Both the position numbers and the translations under genes were made by a program. A model generated the notes under the pieces. The model saw only the letters and a program-made list of their open reading frames with translations, ran no database searches and was not told the DNA's origin. Of a stretch of 32,382 nucleotides of DNA, positions 1 to 6,434 are shown piece by piece. Source of the DNA: JBFKUL01 sp041635755 (GTDB lineage: Bacteria; Pseudomonadota; Gammaproteobacteria; Burkholderiales; SG8-39); assembly GCA_041635755.1 (NCBI GenBank), contig JBFKUL010000003.1, positions 1 through 32,382 of the forward strand. The letters run 5' to 3'. Position 1 is the stretch's first letter. Each line of letters begins with the position of its first letter.

Positions 1-313
1 CGCCCTTGGGAAACGCGTGGTCGCGCTTGGCCACACCGCGCGTGACCTGGAAGTACACGCCCTGATCTTCGAAAGTCTGCGCCGCGATCAGCTTGGTGAC
101 GATGCCGCGCCACTCGGCACGCGTATGGGGGTTCTTGATGCTCACGGCCTCGAGACTGCGCTCGAGCCGTGCCAGGTGCTCATCCAGCCGGAACGGCACG
201 CGAGAGTACACCGGCACCAGCTCGTAGACGCCGTCGCCGAAGATAAAACCGCGATCGAGCACCGGCACCATCGCCTGCTCGATCGGCATCAACTTGCCGT
301 TCAGATAGATCAT
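1..313 (-). CDS. dat: D-amino-acid aminotransferase (class IV PLP enzyme), partial
   Basis: The first 104 residues are present; the rest lies beyond the left edge. The protein begins MIYLNGKLMPIEQA and continues with the fold-type IV pattern LDRGFIFGDGVYE (about residues 20-32), then the arginine-rich segment that runs to the substrate-binding region. This matches D-alanine/branched-chain aminotransferases. The catalytic PLP lysine is not inside the window. The ATG has a good ribosome site, GGAG eight bases upstream. It follows dacA on the same strand with a 40-base gap that holds a tiny ORF. The family exchanges amino groups between D-amino acids (chiefly D-Ala and D-Glu) and 2-oxo acids in the cytoplasm. 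The neighbouring D-Ala-D-Ala carboxypeptidase, which releases D-Ala, supports that assignment over a branched-chain enzyme, but the fragment alone cannot settle specificity. Confidence 0.85.
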   Translation of the reverse strand, partial: MIYLNGKLMPIEQAMVPVLDRGFIFGDGVYELVPVYSRVPFRLDEHLARLERSLEAVSIKNPHTRAEWRGIVTKLIAAQTFEDQGVYFQVTRGVAKRDHAFPKG

Positions 314-357
314 TTTGCGTTCTCCAACAGCCGTCGAGCGCTGCTCTGCGGCCTCAT
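310..357 (-). CDS. tiny ORF (15 codons) between dacA and dat
   Basis: This reads MRPQSSARRLLENAK and then stops. Its ATG shares bases with the dacA stop (ATGA at 354-357) and its TGA shares bases with the dat ATG (ATGA at 310-313), so it exactly fills the gap in frame. There is no clear Shine-Dalgarno sequence, so it would need translation to restart after dacA. It could act as a coupling ORF that keeps ribosomes on the message between dacA and dat, or it could be a chance product of two ATGA junctions. The peptide is basic and matches no family I know. The same arrangement is seen between ruvX and pyrR. Confidence 0.25.
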   Translation of the reverse strand: MRPQSSARRLLENAK

Positions 358-1481
358 TTGAGCCATAGCCTGAGTGTATCCCACGCGCGCCCGAACATTC
401 CCGCAACCGCTACCGGCTCGAGCGCGACCAGCGGGAACTCGCCCAATGGCTTGCCTTCCAGGGTCACGCGCAGCATGCCTACGGTCTGCCCCTGCTTCAC
501 GGGTGCGAGCAGCGGCTGCTGCGAAAGCAGCTCCGCCTTGAGCTTGTCGGCGTCGCCCCGCGGGACGGTGACCACGAGCGCGCCGCGGAATCCCGCCTTC
601 ACGACTTCGGCCTGGCCTTTCCACACCTCGATCGTCTTGACGGCTTCACCCTCGGCGTAGAGCTTCACGCTGTCGAAAAACTGGAATCCCCAGTTGAGCA
701 GCTTGAGCGACTCCTGCGCGCGCGCGGACTCCGAGCTCGAGCCAAGCAGCACCGACAGAAGCCGGCGTGGGCCATGCTTCGCGGAGGCGATCAGGCAATA
801 GCCGGCGCCCTCGGTATAGCCGGTCTTTACGCCGTCGACGTTCGAGTCGAGCCAGAGCAGCCGGTTGCGGTTGAGCTGCGTGATGTTGTTGTAACGGAAT
901 TCCTTCTGCGAGTAGTAGCGCTCGTACTGCGCAGGAAAGTCGCGGATCAGCGCCGCCGCGAGCAGCGCAAGGTCCTGCGCGGTGCTATGGTGCCGCGCGT
1001 CCGGCAGCCCCGAGGCATTGGTGAAGTGCGTGTTCTTCATGCCAAGGCGCTCGGCCTCGCGATTCATCATCTGCGCGAAGATCTCCTCCGAGCCGGCGAT
1101 CGCCTCGGCGAGCGCGATGCAGGCGTCGTTGCCCGATTGCACCACCATGCCGCGAATCAGATCCTCGATCAGCACGGCTTTCCCTGGCTGGATGAACATG
1201 CGCGAGCCCGGCGCCTTCCACGCGCGCTCGGACACCTTGACCGGCTGCGTAAGCGAGATCTTCTTGTCGCGCAGCGCCGTGAACACCAGGTATGCGGTCA
1301 TCAGCTTGGTGAGCGAGGCCGGCTCAAAGCGCTCGTCGGCCTTCTCGGTGAGCAACGGCTGTCCGCTCGAAAGGTCGACCAGCACCCAGGACTTGCCATC
1401 GACGGACGGCGCAGGTGGCGGCGCCGCATGGGCCGCATTGAAGGCGAAAGCAAAGGCAATGACAAGGAGCGTGCGCAGCAT
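354..1481 (-). CDS. dacA: D-alanyl-D-alanine carboxypeptidase (PBP5/6 family)
   Basis: This 375-residue penicillin-binding protein removes the terminal D-Ala from peptidoglycan stem peptides in the periplasm. A Sec signal peptide spans residues 1-19 (MLRTLL...AHAA). All three serine-transferase motifs are intact: Ser56-Leu-Thr-Lys59, Ser116-Gly-Asn118 and Lys219-Thr-Gly221. The last 100 or so residues form the PBP5 C-terminal beta domain. They end in a short amphipathic tail (FGRAWDTLRLWLK) of the kind that anchors these enzymes to the outer face of the inner membrane. Length is normal for the family. The ATG has no strong ribosome site, but it directly precedes the signal peptide, and a TATAAT box lies about 40 bases upstream. 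rlpA lies upstream and a D-amino-acid aminotransferase downstream, a typical cell-wall neighbourhood. The exact paralogue (dacA, dacC or dacD) cannot be told from sequence alone. Confidence 0.95.
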   Translation of the reverse strand: MLRTLLVIAFAFAFNAAHAAPPPAPSVDGKSWVLVDLSSGQPLLTEKADERFEPASLTKLMTAYLVFTALRDKKISLTQPVKVSERAWKAPGSRMFIQPGKAVLIEDLIRGMVVQSGNDACIALAEAIAGSEEIFAQMMNREAERLGMKNTHFTNASGLPDARHHSTAQDLALLAAALIRDFPAQYERYYSQKEFRYNNITQLNRNRLLWLDSNVDGVKTGYTEGAGYCLIASAKHGPRRLLSVLLGSSSESARAQESLKLLNWGFQFFDSVKLYAEGEAVKTIEVWKGQAEVVKAGFRGALVVTVPRGDADKLKAELLSQQPLLAPVKQGQTVGMLRVTLEGKPLGEFPLVALEPVAVAGMFGRAWDTLRLWLK

Positions 1482-1521
1482 CGTGAGGGTTCGCGAGAAA
1501 CGGGTGAGTGACGAGACGTGA

Positions 1522-1527
1522 ATTATA
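1522..1527 (-). promoter_or_regulatory. putative -10 box of dacA
   Basis: A perfect TATAAT on the minus strand lies in the 77-base gap between rlpA and dacA, 40 bases before the dacA ATG. That would give a leader of about 34 bases. No good -35 hexamer is found at 16-18 bases. It suggests that dacA-dat can be transcribed apart from the upstream pyr-rlpA genes. Confidence 0.4.
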
Positions 1528-1558
1528 AGGCAGCGCGCCGCGCCACCCCGACACCTGA

Positions 1559-2455
1559 CTAACGGACCACGACGAGCGGCTTGAAGTTCAGCTCGGTTTC
1601 GATACGCTCGGCAACCGGAAGCGCCTCATCGGGCGTACCGAACGGCCCGAGCTGCAGCTTGAACAGCTCGCCGCTCGAGAACACATGCAGCGTCGCGCGC
1701 GACAGCCACGCAAGCTCGCGTGCGACGCGCTCGCGGAAACTTTCGGCGTTGTCGCGCGCACCGAACGCCCCGAGCTGCAGGTACACGCCCCGCACGTCGC
1801 TTTCGGCGCGGATCGGATCATCGCGGCGCGGCGCGGACAGTGCCGGCGCTGGAGCGGCCGCGGCGAGCGCCACGGCACCCGGCAGAATCGCTTCGACTTC
1901 CACTCTTGCGCTGCCATCGTTGATGTAGCCGAGCCGGTGCGCCGCGGCATAGGACAGGTCGATGATGCGCCCGCCGTGAAACGGGCCCCGGTCGTTGATC
2001 CGTACGACCACGCTGCGGCCGTTGGCCAGGTTGGTGACGCGCGCGTAGGAGGGTATCGGCAGCACCGTATGCGCCGCCGACATCGCGTACATGTCGTAGG
2101 GCTCGCCGCTCGAGGTACTCTGACCGTGAAAGCGCCGTCCGTACCAGCTCGCCGTGCCGCGCTGGCGGAAGGGCCGCCGCTCGGTCATCGGCGTGTAGAC
2201 CTTGCCGAACACCTGATAGGGCCGGTTGGCGTAGCGATGCAGCGGCTCGTTTCGCGGCTGCGCGTCAGGCACCGCATCGAGATCGCTCGGTGCGCGCGCC
2301 GGTGGCCCGTCGTCCTTGTAGTAGCCGCCGCTGCGCGGCGGCTCCGTCTTCGCCTGCGAGGGCGGCGCGCGCTTGATGTCGCCGCGCCTTGGCGCGCTGC
2401 CGCAGGCAGCGAGCGCGAGGGCAAGCGCAACGAGAAGGAGCGTTCGCGCCCTCAT
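1559..2455 (-). CDS. rlpA: septal lytic transglycosylase RlpA, lipoprotein with SPOR domain
   Basis: This 298-residue outer-membrane lipoprotein cleaves glycan strands that lack stem peptides. Residues 1-18 are a lipoprotein signal ending in the lipobox LAAC (Cys18). A low-complexity linker follows. The double-psi beta-barrel spans about 97-190, with TASWYG, the acidic residue Glu118 in SSGEPYD, and NDRGPF with Asp155. These correspond to the residues conserved in active RlpA. The SPOR domain spans about 222-298 (YLQLGAF and KLQLGPF repeats) and binds denuded glycan at division sites. The start is chosen at the ATG before the signal peptide, which overlaps the pyrC' stop by ATGA. That overlap implies translational coupling to pyrC'. 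rlpA more often sits behind mrdB/rodA, so its place behind pyrimidine genes is unusual. Confidence 0.95.
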   Translation of the reverse strand: MRARTLLLVALALALAACGSAPRRGDIKRAPPSQAKTEPPRSGGYYKDDGPPARAPSDLDAVPDAQPRNEPLHRYANRPYQVFGKVYTPMTERRPFRQRGTASWYGRRFHGQSTSSGEPYDMYAMSAAHTVLPIPSYARVTNLANGRSVVVRINDRGPFHGGRIIDLSYAAAHRLGYINDGSARVEVEAILPGAVALAAAAPAPALSAPRRDDPIRAESDVRGVYLQLGAFGARDNAESFRERVARELAWLSRATLHVFSSGELFKLQLGPFGTPDEALPVAERIETELNFKPLVVVR

Positions 2456-3729
2456 GCCTGCTCGAACACTACCTTTCCGGCGACGATCGTCGTAAGCGCG
2501 CGCCCGCTGAGCTCGTAGCCGAGGAACGGAGAGTTCTTGCCCTGGCTGCGCAGTGACTCGGCCGTGACGCGAAACGGCGCCGCCGGATCGAACAGCACGA
2601 GATCCGCGGGCGCGCCGACCTGGATGCGCCCGGACTGCACGCCCAGCACGCGTGCCGCATCGCTCGTAATGCGCGCGAGCGTCGCCGCGAGCGGCAGCCT
2701 GCGGGAGGCGCCCCACTTGAGCGTCAGCGGCAGCAGCAGCTCGAGGCCGGTCGCACCGGGTTCGGCCTCGGCAAACGGGATGTGCTTCTCGTCTTCATCC
2801 ATCGGCGTGTGGTCGGAGCAGGCGCAATCGATGGTGCCGTCGGCAAGACCGGCGGCGAGCGCGTCACGGTCGCGCTGGCTGCGAAGCGGCGGGTCGAGCC
2901 GGCAGTGCGAATCGAAGTAGCCCAGGTCCATGTCGCAGAGATGCACGTGATGGATGCCGACGTCGCACGTGACCGACAGGCCCTCGGCCTTCGCCCGGCG
3001 CATCATCTCCACGCCCGCGGCGCTCGAGAGCCGGCACACGTGCGCGCGCGTGCCCGTCGCACGCACGAGCTCGAGGATCGTGCCGAGCGCGACGGTCTCG
3101 GCAAAGGCCGGGATTCCAGGCAGGCCAAGTCGGGTCGCGACATCGCCGTCGTGCGCCACGCCGCCGCGGGCGAGCCATACGTCCTGCGGACGCAACCAAA
3201 CGCGAAAGCCGAAAGTTGCCGCGTACTGCAGCGCGCGCCACAGCACCTGGGTGTCGGTGAGCGGCGCGTTCGCCTGGGAGAACGCAACGCAGCCCGCCTC
3301 GTCGAGCTCGGCCATCTCGGTGAGCGACTCGCCCGCGAGCTTTACGGTAAGCGCACCGATCGGGTAGACCCGCGCGCGCGCGAGCGCCTTGGCGCGCCGT
3401 CGCAGCATGTCGACCAGGCCCGGCTCGTCGAGCGGCGGATCGGTATCGGGCGGACAGGCGAGGCTCGTCACGCCACCCGCCACTGCCGCGTCCATCTCCG
3501 ACTCGAGGGTCGCCTTGTACTCGTAGCCCGGCTCGCGCAAACGGGCCGAAAGGTCGATCAGCCCCGGTGCGACCACCCGGTCTCGGGCGTCGAGCGTGCG
3601 ATCGGCCGTTGCGCCCCTCGCCTCGCCGTCGAGCGCCGCGATGCGGCCCTCCGCAAGCAGCACGTCGCCCGTTGCGTCGCGCCCGCTCGCCGGATCGACC
3701 ACGCGGCCGCCTCGGATCAGAAGTCTCAT
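2452..3729 (-). CDS. pyrC': non-catalytic dihydroorotase-like protein PyrC' (ATCase partner)
   Basis: This 425-residue protein has the full type I dihydroorotase fold but has lost its active site. The expected D-x-H-x-H-x-R-x-P-G motif reads D59-L-S61-A-R63-L-R-E-P-G, so both metal-binding histidines are gone. The HCED ligand position reads RPQD (Arg180), and the His of HVCHVST is Arg233. Only the Asp of CSDHTP (Asp306) is kept. It closely resembles the pseudo-dihydroorotase of Pseudomonas, which is needed to assemble active aspartate carbamoyltransferase dodecamers. The same role is inferred here from the adjacent pyrB, four bases upstream. A working dihydroorotase must then be encoded elsewhere in the genome. 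Its stop overlaps the rlpA start by ATGA. Confidence 0.93.
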   Translation of the reverse strand: MRLLIRGGRVVDPASGRDATGDVLLAEGRIAALDGEARGATADRTLDARDRVVAPGLIDLSARLREPGYEYKATLESEMDAAVAGGVTSLACPPDTDPPLDEPGLVDMLRRRAKALARARVYPIGALTVKLAGESLTEMAELDEAGCVAFSQANAPLTDTQVLWRALQYAATFGFRVWLRPQDVWLARGGVAHDGDVATRLGLPGIPAFAETVALGTILELVRATGTRAHVCRLSSAAGVEMMRRAKAEGLSVTCDVGIHHVHLCDMDLGYFDSHCRLDPPLRSQRDRDALAAGLADGTIDCACSDHTPMDEDEKHIPFAEAEPGATGLELLLPLTLKWGASRRLPLAATLARITSDAARVLGVQSGRIQVGAPADLVLFDPAAPFRVTAESLRSQGKNSPFLGYELSGRALTTIVAGKVVFEQA

Positions 3730-3733
3730 GCGC

Positions 3734-4684
3734 TCAGTTCCCCGCGACGATCGACATGACCGCCATGCGCACTGCGATGCCGAAGGTGACTTGCGGCAGG
3801 ATCACCGAATGGGGCCCGTCGGCCACCGTCGAGTCGATCTCAACGCCGCGATTCATTGGCCCTGGATGCATGACGATCGCATCGGGCTTGGCGAGCGCGA
3901 GCTTCTCCGAGGTCAGCCCATAGTGCTTGAAGAATTCCTGCGCGCTCGGCAGCAGCGCGCCGCGCATGCGCTCGCTCTGCAGCCGAAGCATCACGACGAC
4001 ATCGCAGCCGCGCAGCCCCTCGCGCATGTCGTGGAACACGCGCACGCCGAGCGCCTCGACGCCGGCGGGCAATAGCGTCTGCGGGCCGATCACGCGTACT
4101 TCGGGCGCACCCAGCGTGGTCAGACCGTGGATCAGCGAGCGCGCGACGCGCGAGTGCAGCACATCGCCGACCACGGCCACCACCAGGTTCGAGAAGTCCT
4201 TCTTGTAATGGCGGATCGTATAGAGGTCGAGCAGCCCCTGGGTCGGATGCGCATGGCGGCCGTCGCCGGCGTTGATCACGTGCTCGTGCGGCTTGACGTG
4301 GCGTGCGATCAGGAAAGGCGCGCCCGAGGAGCCGTGGCGCACGACAAACAGGTCGGCTTGCATCGCCGACAGGTTGGCCACCGTATCGAGCAGCGACTCG
4401 CCCTTGGTGTGCGAGCTTACCGCGACGTTGAGATTGATGACGTCGGCCGAAAGGCGCTTGGCGGCGATCTCGAACGTGGTGCGAGTGCGCGTCGAGGGCT
4501 CGAAAAACAGGTTGAACACGCTCTTGCCGCGCAGCAGCGGCACTTTCTTCACCTCGCGCCCGGTCACCCCGACGAACGAGTCCGCCGTATCGAGGACGCT
4601 GGTCAGGATCTCGCGCGGCAGCCCCTCGATCGAAAGCAGGTGCTGCAGCTCGCCGTTCTGGTTGAGTTGCGGATTACGCTCCAC
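3734..4684 (-). CDS. pyrB: aspartate carbamoyltransferase catalytic chain
   Basis: PyrB joins carbamoyl phosphate and L-aspartate to make N-carbamoyl-aspartate, the first committed step of pyrimidine synthesis. The 316-residue protein shows the carbamoyl-phosphate loop FFEPSTRTRTTFE (PSTRTR at 63-68), the mobile lysine loop with Lys94 in HTKGES, HPTQ at 146-149 and the aspartate-binding MLRLQSER. The start is a GTG (ERNPQLNQNGE follows) lying inside the 3' end of pyrR, with an 11-base overlap. I chose it because homologues begin a few residues before the RNPQLN segment. No PyrI regulatory subunit is adjacent. PyrC' follows after four bases, as expected for the PyrB-PyrC' type of ATCase. Confidence 0.96.
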   Translation of the reverse strand: MERNPQLNQNGELQHLLSIEGLPREILTSVLDTADSFVGVTGREVKKVPLLRGKSVFNLFFEPSTRTRTTFEIAAKRLSADVINLNVAVSSHTKGESLLDTVANLSAMQADLFVVRHGSSGAPFLIARHVKPHEHVINAGDGRHAHPTQGLLDLYTIRHYKKDFSNLVVAVVGDVLHSRVARSLIHGLTTLGAPEVRVIGPQTLLPAGVEALGVRVFHDMREGLRGCDVVVMLRLQSERMRGALLPSAQEFFKHYGLTSEKLALAKPDAIVMHPGPMNRGVEIDSTVADGPHSVILPQVTFGIAVRMAVMSIVAGN

Positions 4685-5174
4685 GCTCGAGCTCGAGTCC
4701 GAGTTTGTCGTCCGGCCGACGCTTGAGGCGCAGCCGCATGCCCTGCGGCACGTCGACCTGCGCGCCGCAGACCTGCGGGCAGATCGGGAGCTGCCTGCCG
4801 CCACGGTCGGCGAGCACCACCAGCGCGATGCTCTGCGGTCGGCCGTAGTCAAAGAGCTCGTTTATCGCGGCGCGCACGGTACGGCCGGTGTAGAGAACGT
4901 CGTCGACCAGCAGCAAGTCCCGTCCCGCCACGTCGAACGGAATCCTGCTGCGCTTGGGATCGCGCGCCAGCCCCTGCTGGTGATAGTCATCGCGGTAGAA
5001 AGCGACGTCGAGCGTCCCCAGAGGCTCCTTGATGTCGAGCGCCGCGTGCAGCCGCTCGGCGAGCCATACGCCCCCGGTGTAAAGGCCGATCATCGCGGTA
5101 TTCGCGCCGATGCGCGGCGCAAGCTCGGCGACGAGCTTGATGCAGAGTTTTTCGGCGTCGGGGAGATGGGTCAT
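4674..5174 (-). CDS. pyrR: pyrimidine operon regulator / uracil phosphoribosyltransferase PyrR
   Basis: This 166-residue protein has the type I phosphoribosyltransferase fold. The PRPP-binding loop LLLVDDVLYTGRTVRAA is at about 87-103, and YTGG and the DVAFYRDD segment lie upstream. In Gram-positive bacteria PyrR binds UMP and pyr mRNA to cause attenuation. In proteobacteria that carry pyrR-pyrB-pyrC', it has been implicated in pyrimidine control, but by a less settled mechanism. No typical antiterminator/terminator pair is visible upstream; instead a 16-codon ORF fills the short gap after ruvX. The ATG is preceded by a G-rich stretch (GGGGGA) that can serve as ribosome site. pyrB starts inside its 3' end. 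Confidence 0.93.
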   Translation of the reverse strand: MTHLPDAEKLCIKLVAELAPRIGANTAMIGLYTGGVWLAERLHAALDIKEPLGTLDVAFYRDDYHQQGLARDPKRSRIPFDVAGRDLLLVDDVLYTGRTVRAAINELFDYGRPQSIALVVLADRGGRQLPICPQVCGAQVDVPQGMRLRLKRRPDDKLGLELERGA

Positions 5175-5221
5175 GTTCCCCCGGATGCGAGCTGGGAGCG
5201 TTGAACCTGGGAGACCTTCAT
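5171..5221 (-). CDS. tiny ORF (16 codons) between ruvX and pyrR, possible leader or coupling peptide
   Basis: This reads MKVSQVQRSQLASGGT and then stops. Its ATG overlaps the ruvX TGA (ATGA at 5218-5221) and its TGA overlaps the pyrR ATG (ATGA at 5171-5174), so it fills the gap exactly. A strong Shine-Dalgarno stretch (GGAGGGGGG) precedes it, though those bases also encode the last residues of ruvX (E-G-G). Its place directly before pyrR makes a regulatory leader peptide or a translational relay possible. No homology is known to me, and the ORF may be chance. If translated, it would link ruvX, pyrR and pyrB translation in one chain. Confidence 0.35.
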   Translation of the reverse strand: MKVSQVQRSQLASGGT

Positions 5222-5700
5222 CGGCCCCCCTCCGCGAAGTACTGCTCGAGAATCACCTGCGCAGCAAAAGAATCGAGTGTCCGCGCGCGCGAGGCGCGCG
5301 CGGCACGCCGCGCGCCCGCGGCTTCGCGCAGGCGGCTTTCCGCGGCCACTGAACTGAAAGCCTCGTCGACCCGCGCGACCGGCAGGCGCAGGCGTCCCTC
5401 GAGCTGGCGCGCGAAGCGCTCGGCGCGGCGCGCGATCTCGCTTTGCGTGCCATCCCCGGCGTGCGCCACGCCGACCACCAGGCGCGCGGCCGACCACTGC
5501 TCCACCAGCCGCGCAATCGCCGCAAAGCGCGCCGCGGGCTGCGTCGCGACGATCGGCGCGAGCGGGTGCGCGGTGCCAAGCAGTGCGTCGCCAACCGCGA
5601 CGCCAATGCGCTTGGCGCCGAAATCGAAGGCGAGGACGGTGCTCGGTTTGGCGTCTGAAGAAAGGGGGGAAAGCCGCTCGGCGCGCTGCGAACGCGTCAT
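5218..5700 (-). CDS. ruvX: RuvX/YqgF pre-16S rRNA nuclease, RNase H-like
   Basis: This 160-residue member of the YqgF family matures the 5' end of 16S rRNA; the family was once annotated as a Holliday junction resolvase. The RNase H-like acidic residues are in place: Asp26 in LAFDFGAKRIGVAVGD, the DEAFSS segment near residue 112, and Asp in LDSFAAQVILEQYF near the C terminus. The VVGVAHAGDGTQSE core motif is a variant of the usual VVGLP-NMDG-type segment. I chose the ATG at 5700 because its junction with yqgE (stop, GCGC, ATGA) is identical over 11 bases to the pyrB/pyrC' junction. An in-frame ATG at 5712, overlapping the yqgE stop, is the alternative. It follows yqgE, a very common pairing. 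Confidence 0.93.
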   Translation of the reverse strand: MTRSQRAERLSPLSSDAKPSTVLAFDFGAKRIGVAVGDALLGTAHPLAPIVATQPAARFAAIARLVEQWSAARLVVGVAHAGDGTQSEIARRAERFARQLEGRLRLPVARVDEAFSSVAAESRLREAAGARRAARASRARTLDSFAAQVILEQYFAEGGR

Positions 5701-5704
5701 GCGC

Positions 5705-6265
5705 TCAAGCATGGCCCGCGTCGTCGGCGAGCCGCGCGAAGTCGATGCCGAGCAGCTCCATCGCCGCCGCGAGGCGCTCCTCGGCCGGCAGATCGAAGAT
5801 GATCGCGTCCTTCGCCTCCACCGTGAGCCACGCGTTCTGCGACAGCTCGTGCTCGATTTGTCCGGGCGACCAGCCGGCGTAGCCGAGGGTGACCATCATT
5901 CGGTCCGGACCGCTGCCGCGCCCGACGGCCTCCAGAATGTCCTTGGAGGTGGTGAGCCCGATCGCCTCGCGCACGCGCAGCGTCGATTGCCAGTTGCCGG
6001 CCGGCGCATGCAGCACGAAGCCGCGGTCGGTCTGCACCGGTCCGCCGAAGTAGATCGGGGTCGCCGCGATCTCCCGGGGCTCGAGCGTCAATGACAGGCG
6101 CTCGAACAGGGCTTGCAGGGTCATGTCGATCGGGCGATTGATGACGACGCCGAGCGCGCCCTGATCATTGTGCTCACAGATGTAAGTCAGCGTCCTCGCG
6201 AAGTATGGATCCACCATCTTGGGCATGGCGATCAGAAAGTGGTGCGTCAGATTGATCGAGGACAT
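5705..6265 (-). CDS. yqgE: YqgE/AlgH family protein (UPF0301)
   Basis: This 186-residue protein has the hallmark segments of the family: LTHHFLIAMPKMVDPYFARTL at the N terminus, GALGVVINRP (about 37-46), IYFGGPVQTDRGFVLH (about 71-86) and LGYAGWSPGQIEHE (about 127-140). The family is widespread in proteobacteria and usually sits next to ruvX, as here. Its biochemical role is not settled; in Pseudomonas the homologue AlgH was linked to alginate gene expression. No signal peptide or membrane segment is seen, so it is cytoplasmic. It is the first gene of the minus-strand run down to dat, with a likely promoter just upstream. Confidence 0.93.
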   Translation of the reverse strand: MSSINLTHHFLIAMPKMVDPYFARTLTYICEHNDQGALGVVINRPIDMTLQALFERLSLTLEPREIAATPIYFGGPVQTDRGFVLHAPAGNWQSTLRVREAIGLTTSKDILEAVGRGSGPDRMMVTLGYAGWSPGQIEHELSQNAWLTVEAKDAIIFDLPAEERLAAAMELLGIDFARLADDAGHA

Positions 6266-6276
6266 GCTATGGCTCT

Positions 6277-6282
6277 ATTTTA
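6277..6282 (-). promoter_or_regulatory. putative -10 box of yqgE
   Basis: TAAAAT on the minus strand ends 12 bases before the yqgE ATG, so the transcript would have a very short leader. A TTGTCT hexamer lies 20 bases upstream of it, wider than the usual 17. There is no clear ribosome site in front of the ATG. Confidence 0.3.
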
Positions 6283-6369
6283 CCCCTACCCCGGCAATGC
6301 GGAGACAACTTTTTCCCGTGCTGGTTCCTGATTGCAATGCAACGCAAAGAGGCCGGGCACGAGACTTGC

Positions 6370-6395
6370 GCGCGCTGCCTTGCGCGACAGCGCGC
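6370..6395 (-). terminator. hairpin downstream of chpA, weak terminator candidate
   Basis: A perfect 8-bp inverted repeat (GCGCGCTG/CAGCGCGC) with a 10-base loop lies about 40 bases after the chpA stop, in the 169-base gap before yqgE. No T-run follows on the minus strand, so it is at best a pause or Rho-assisted end. The rest of the gap holds the yqgE promoter candidate. Confidence 0.3.
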
Positions 6396-6434
6396 AGAGG
6401 AACTCGGTGAGAAATCGCGGGGACGAAAGTGGGC

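Noticed and set aside
5701..5712. ruvX start at the ATG at 5712
   Set aside because: Possible, but the ATG at 5700 forms the same junction as pyrB/pyrC' and gives a more typical N terminus; kept as an alternative.
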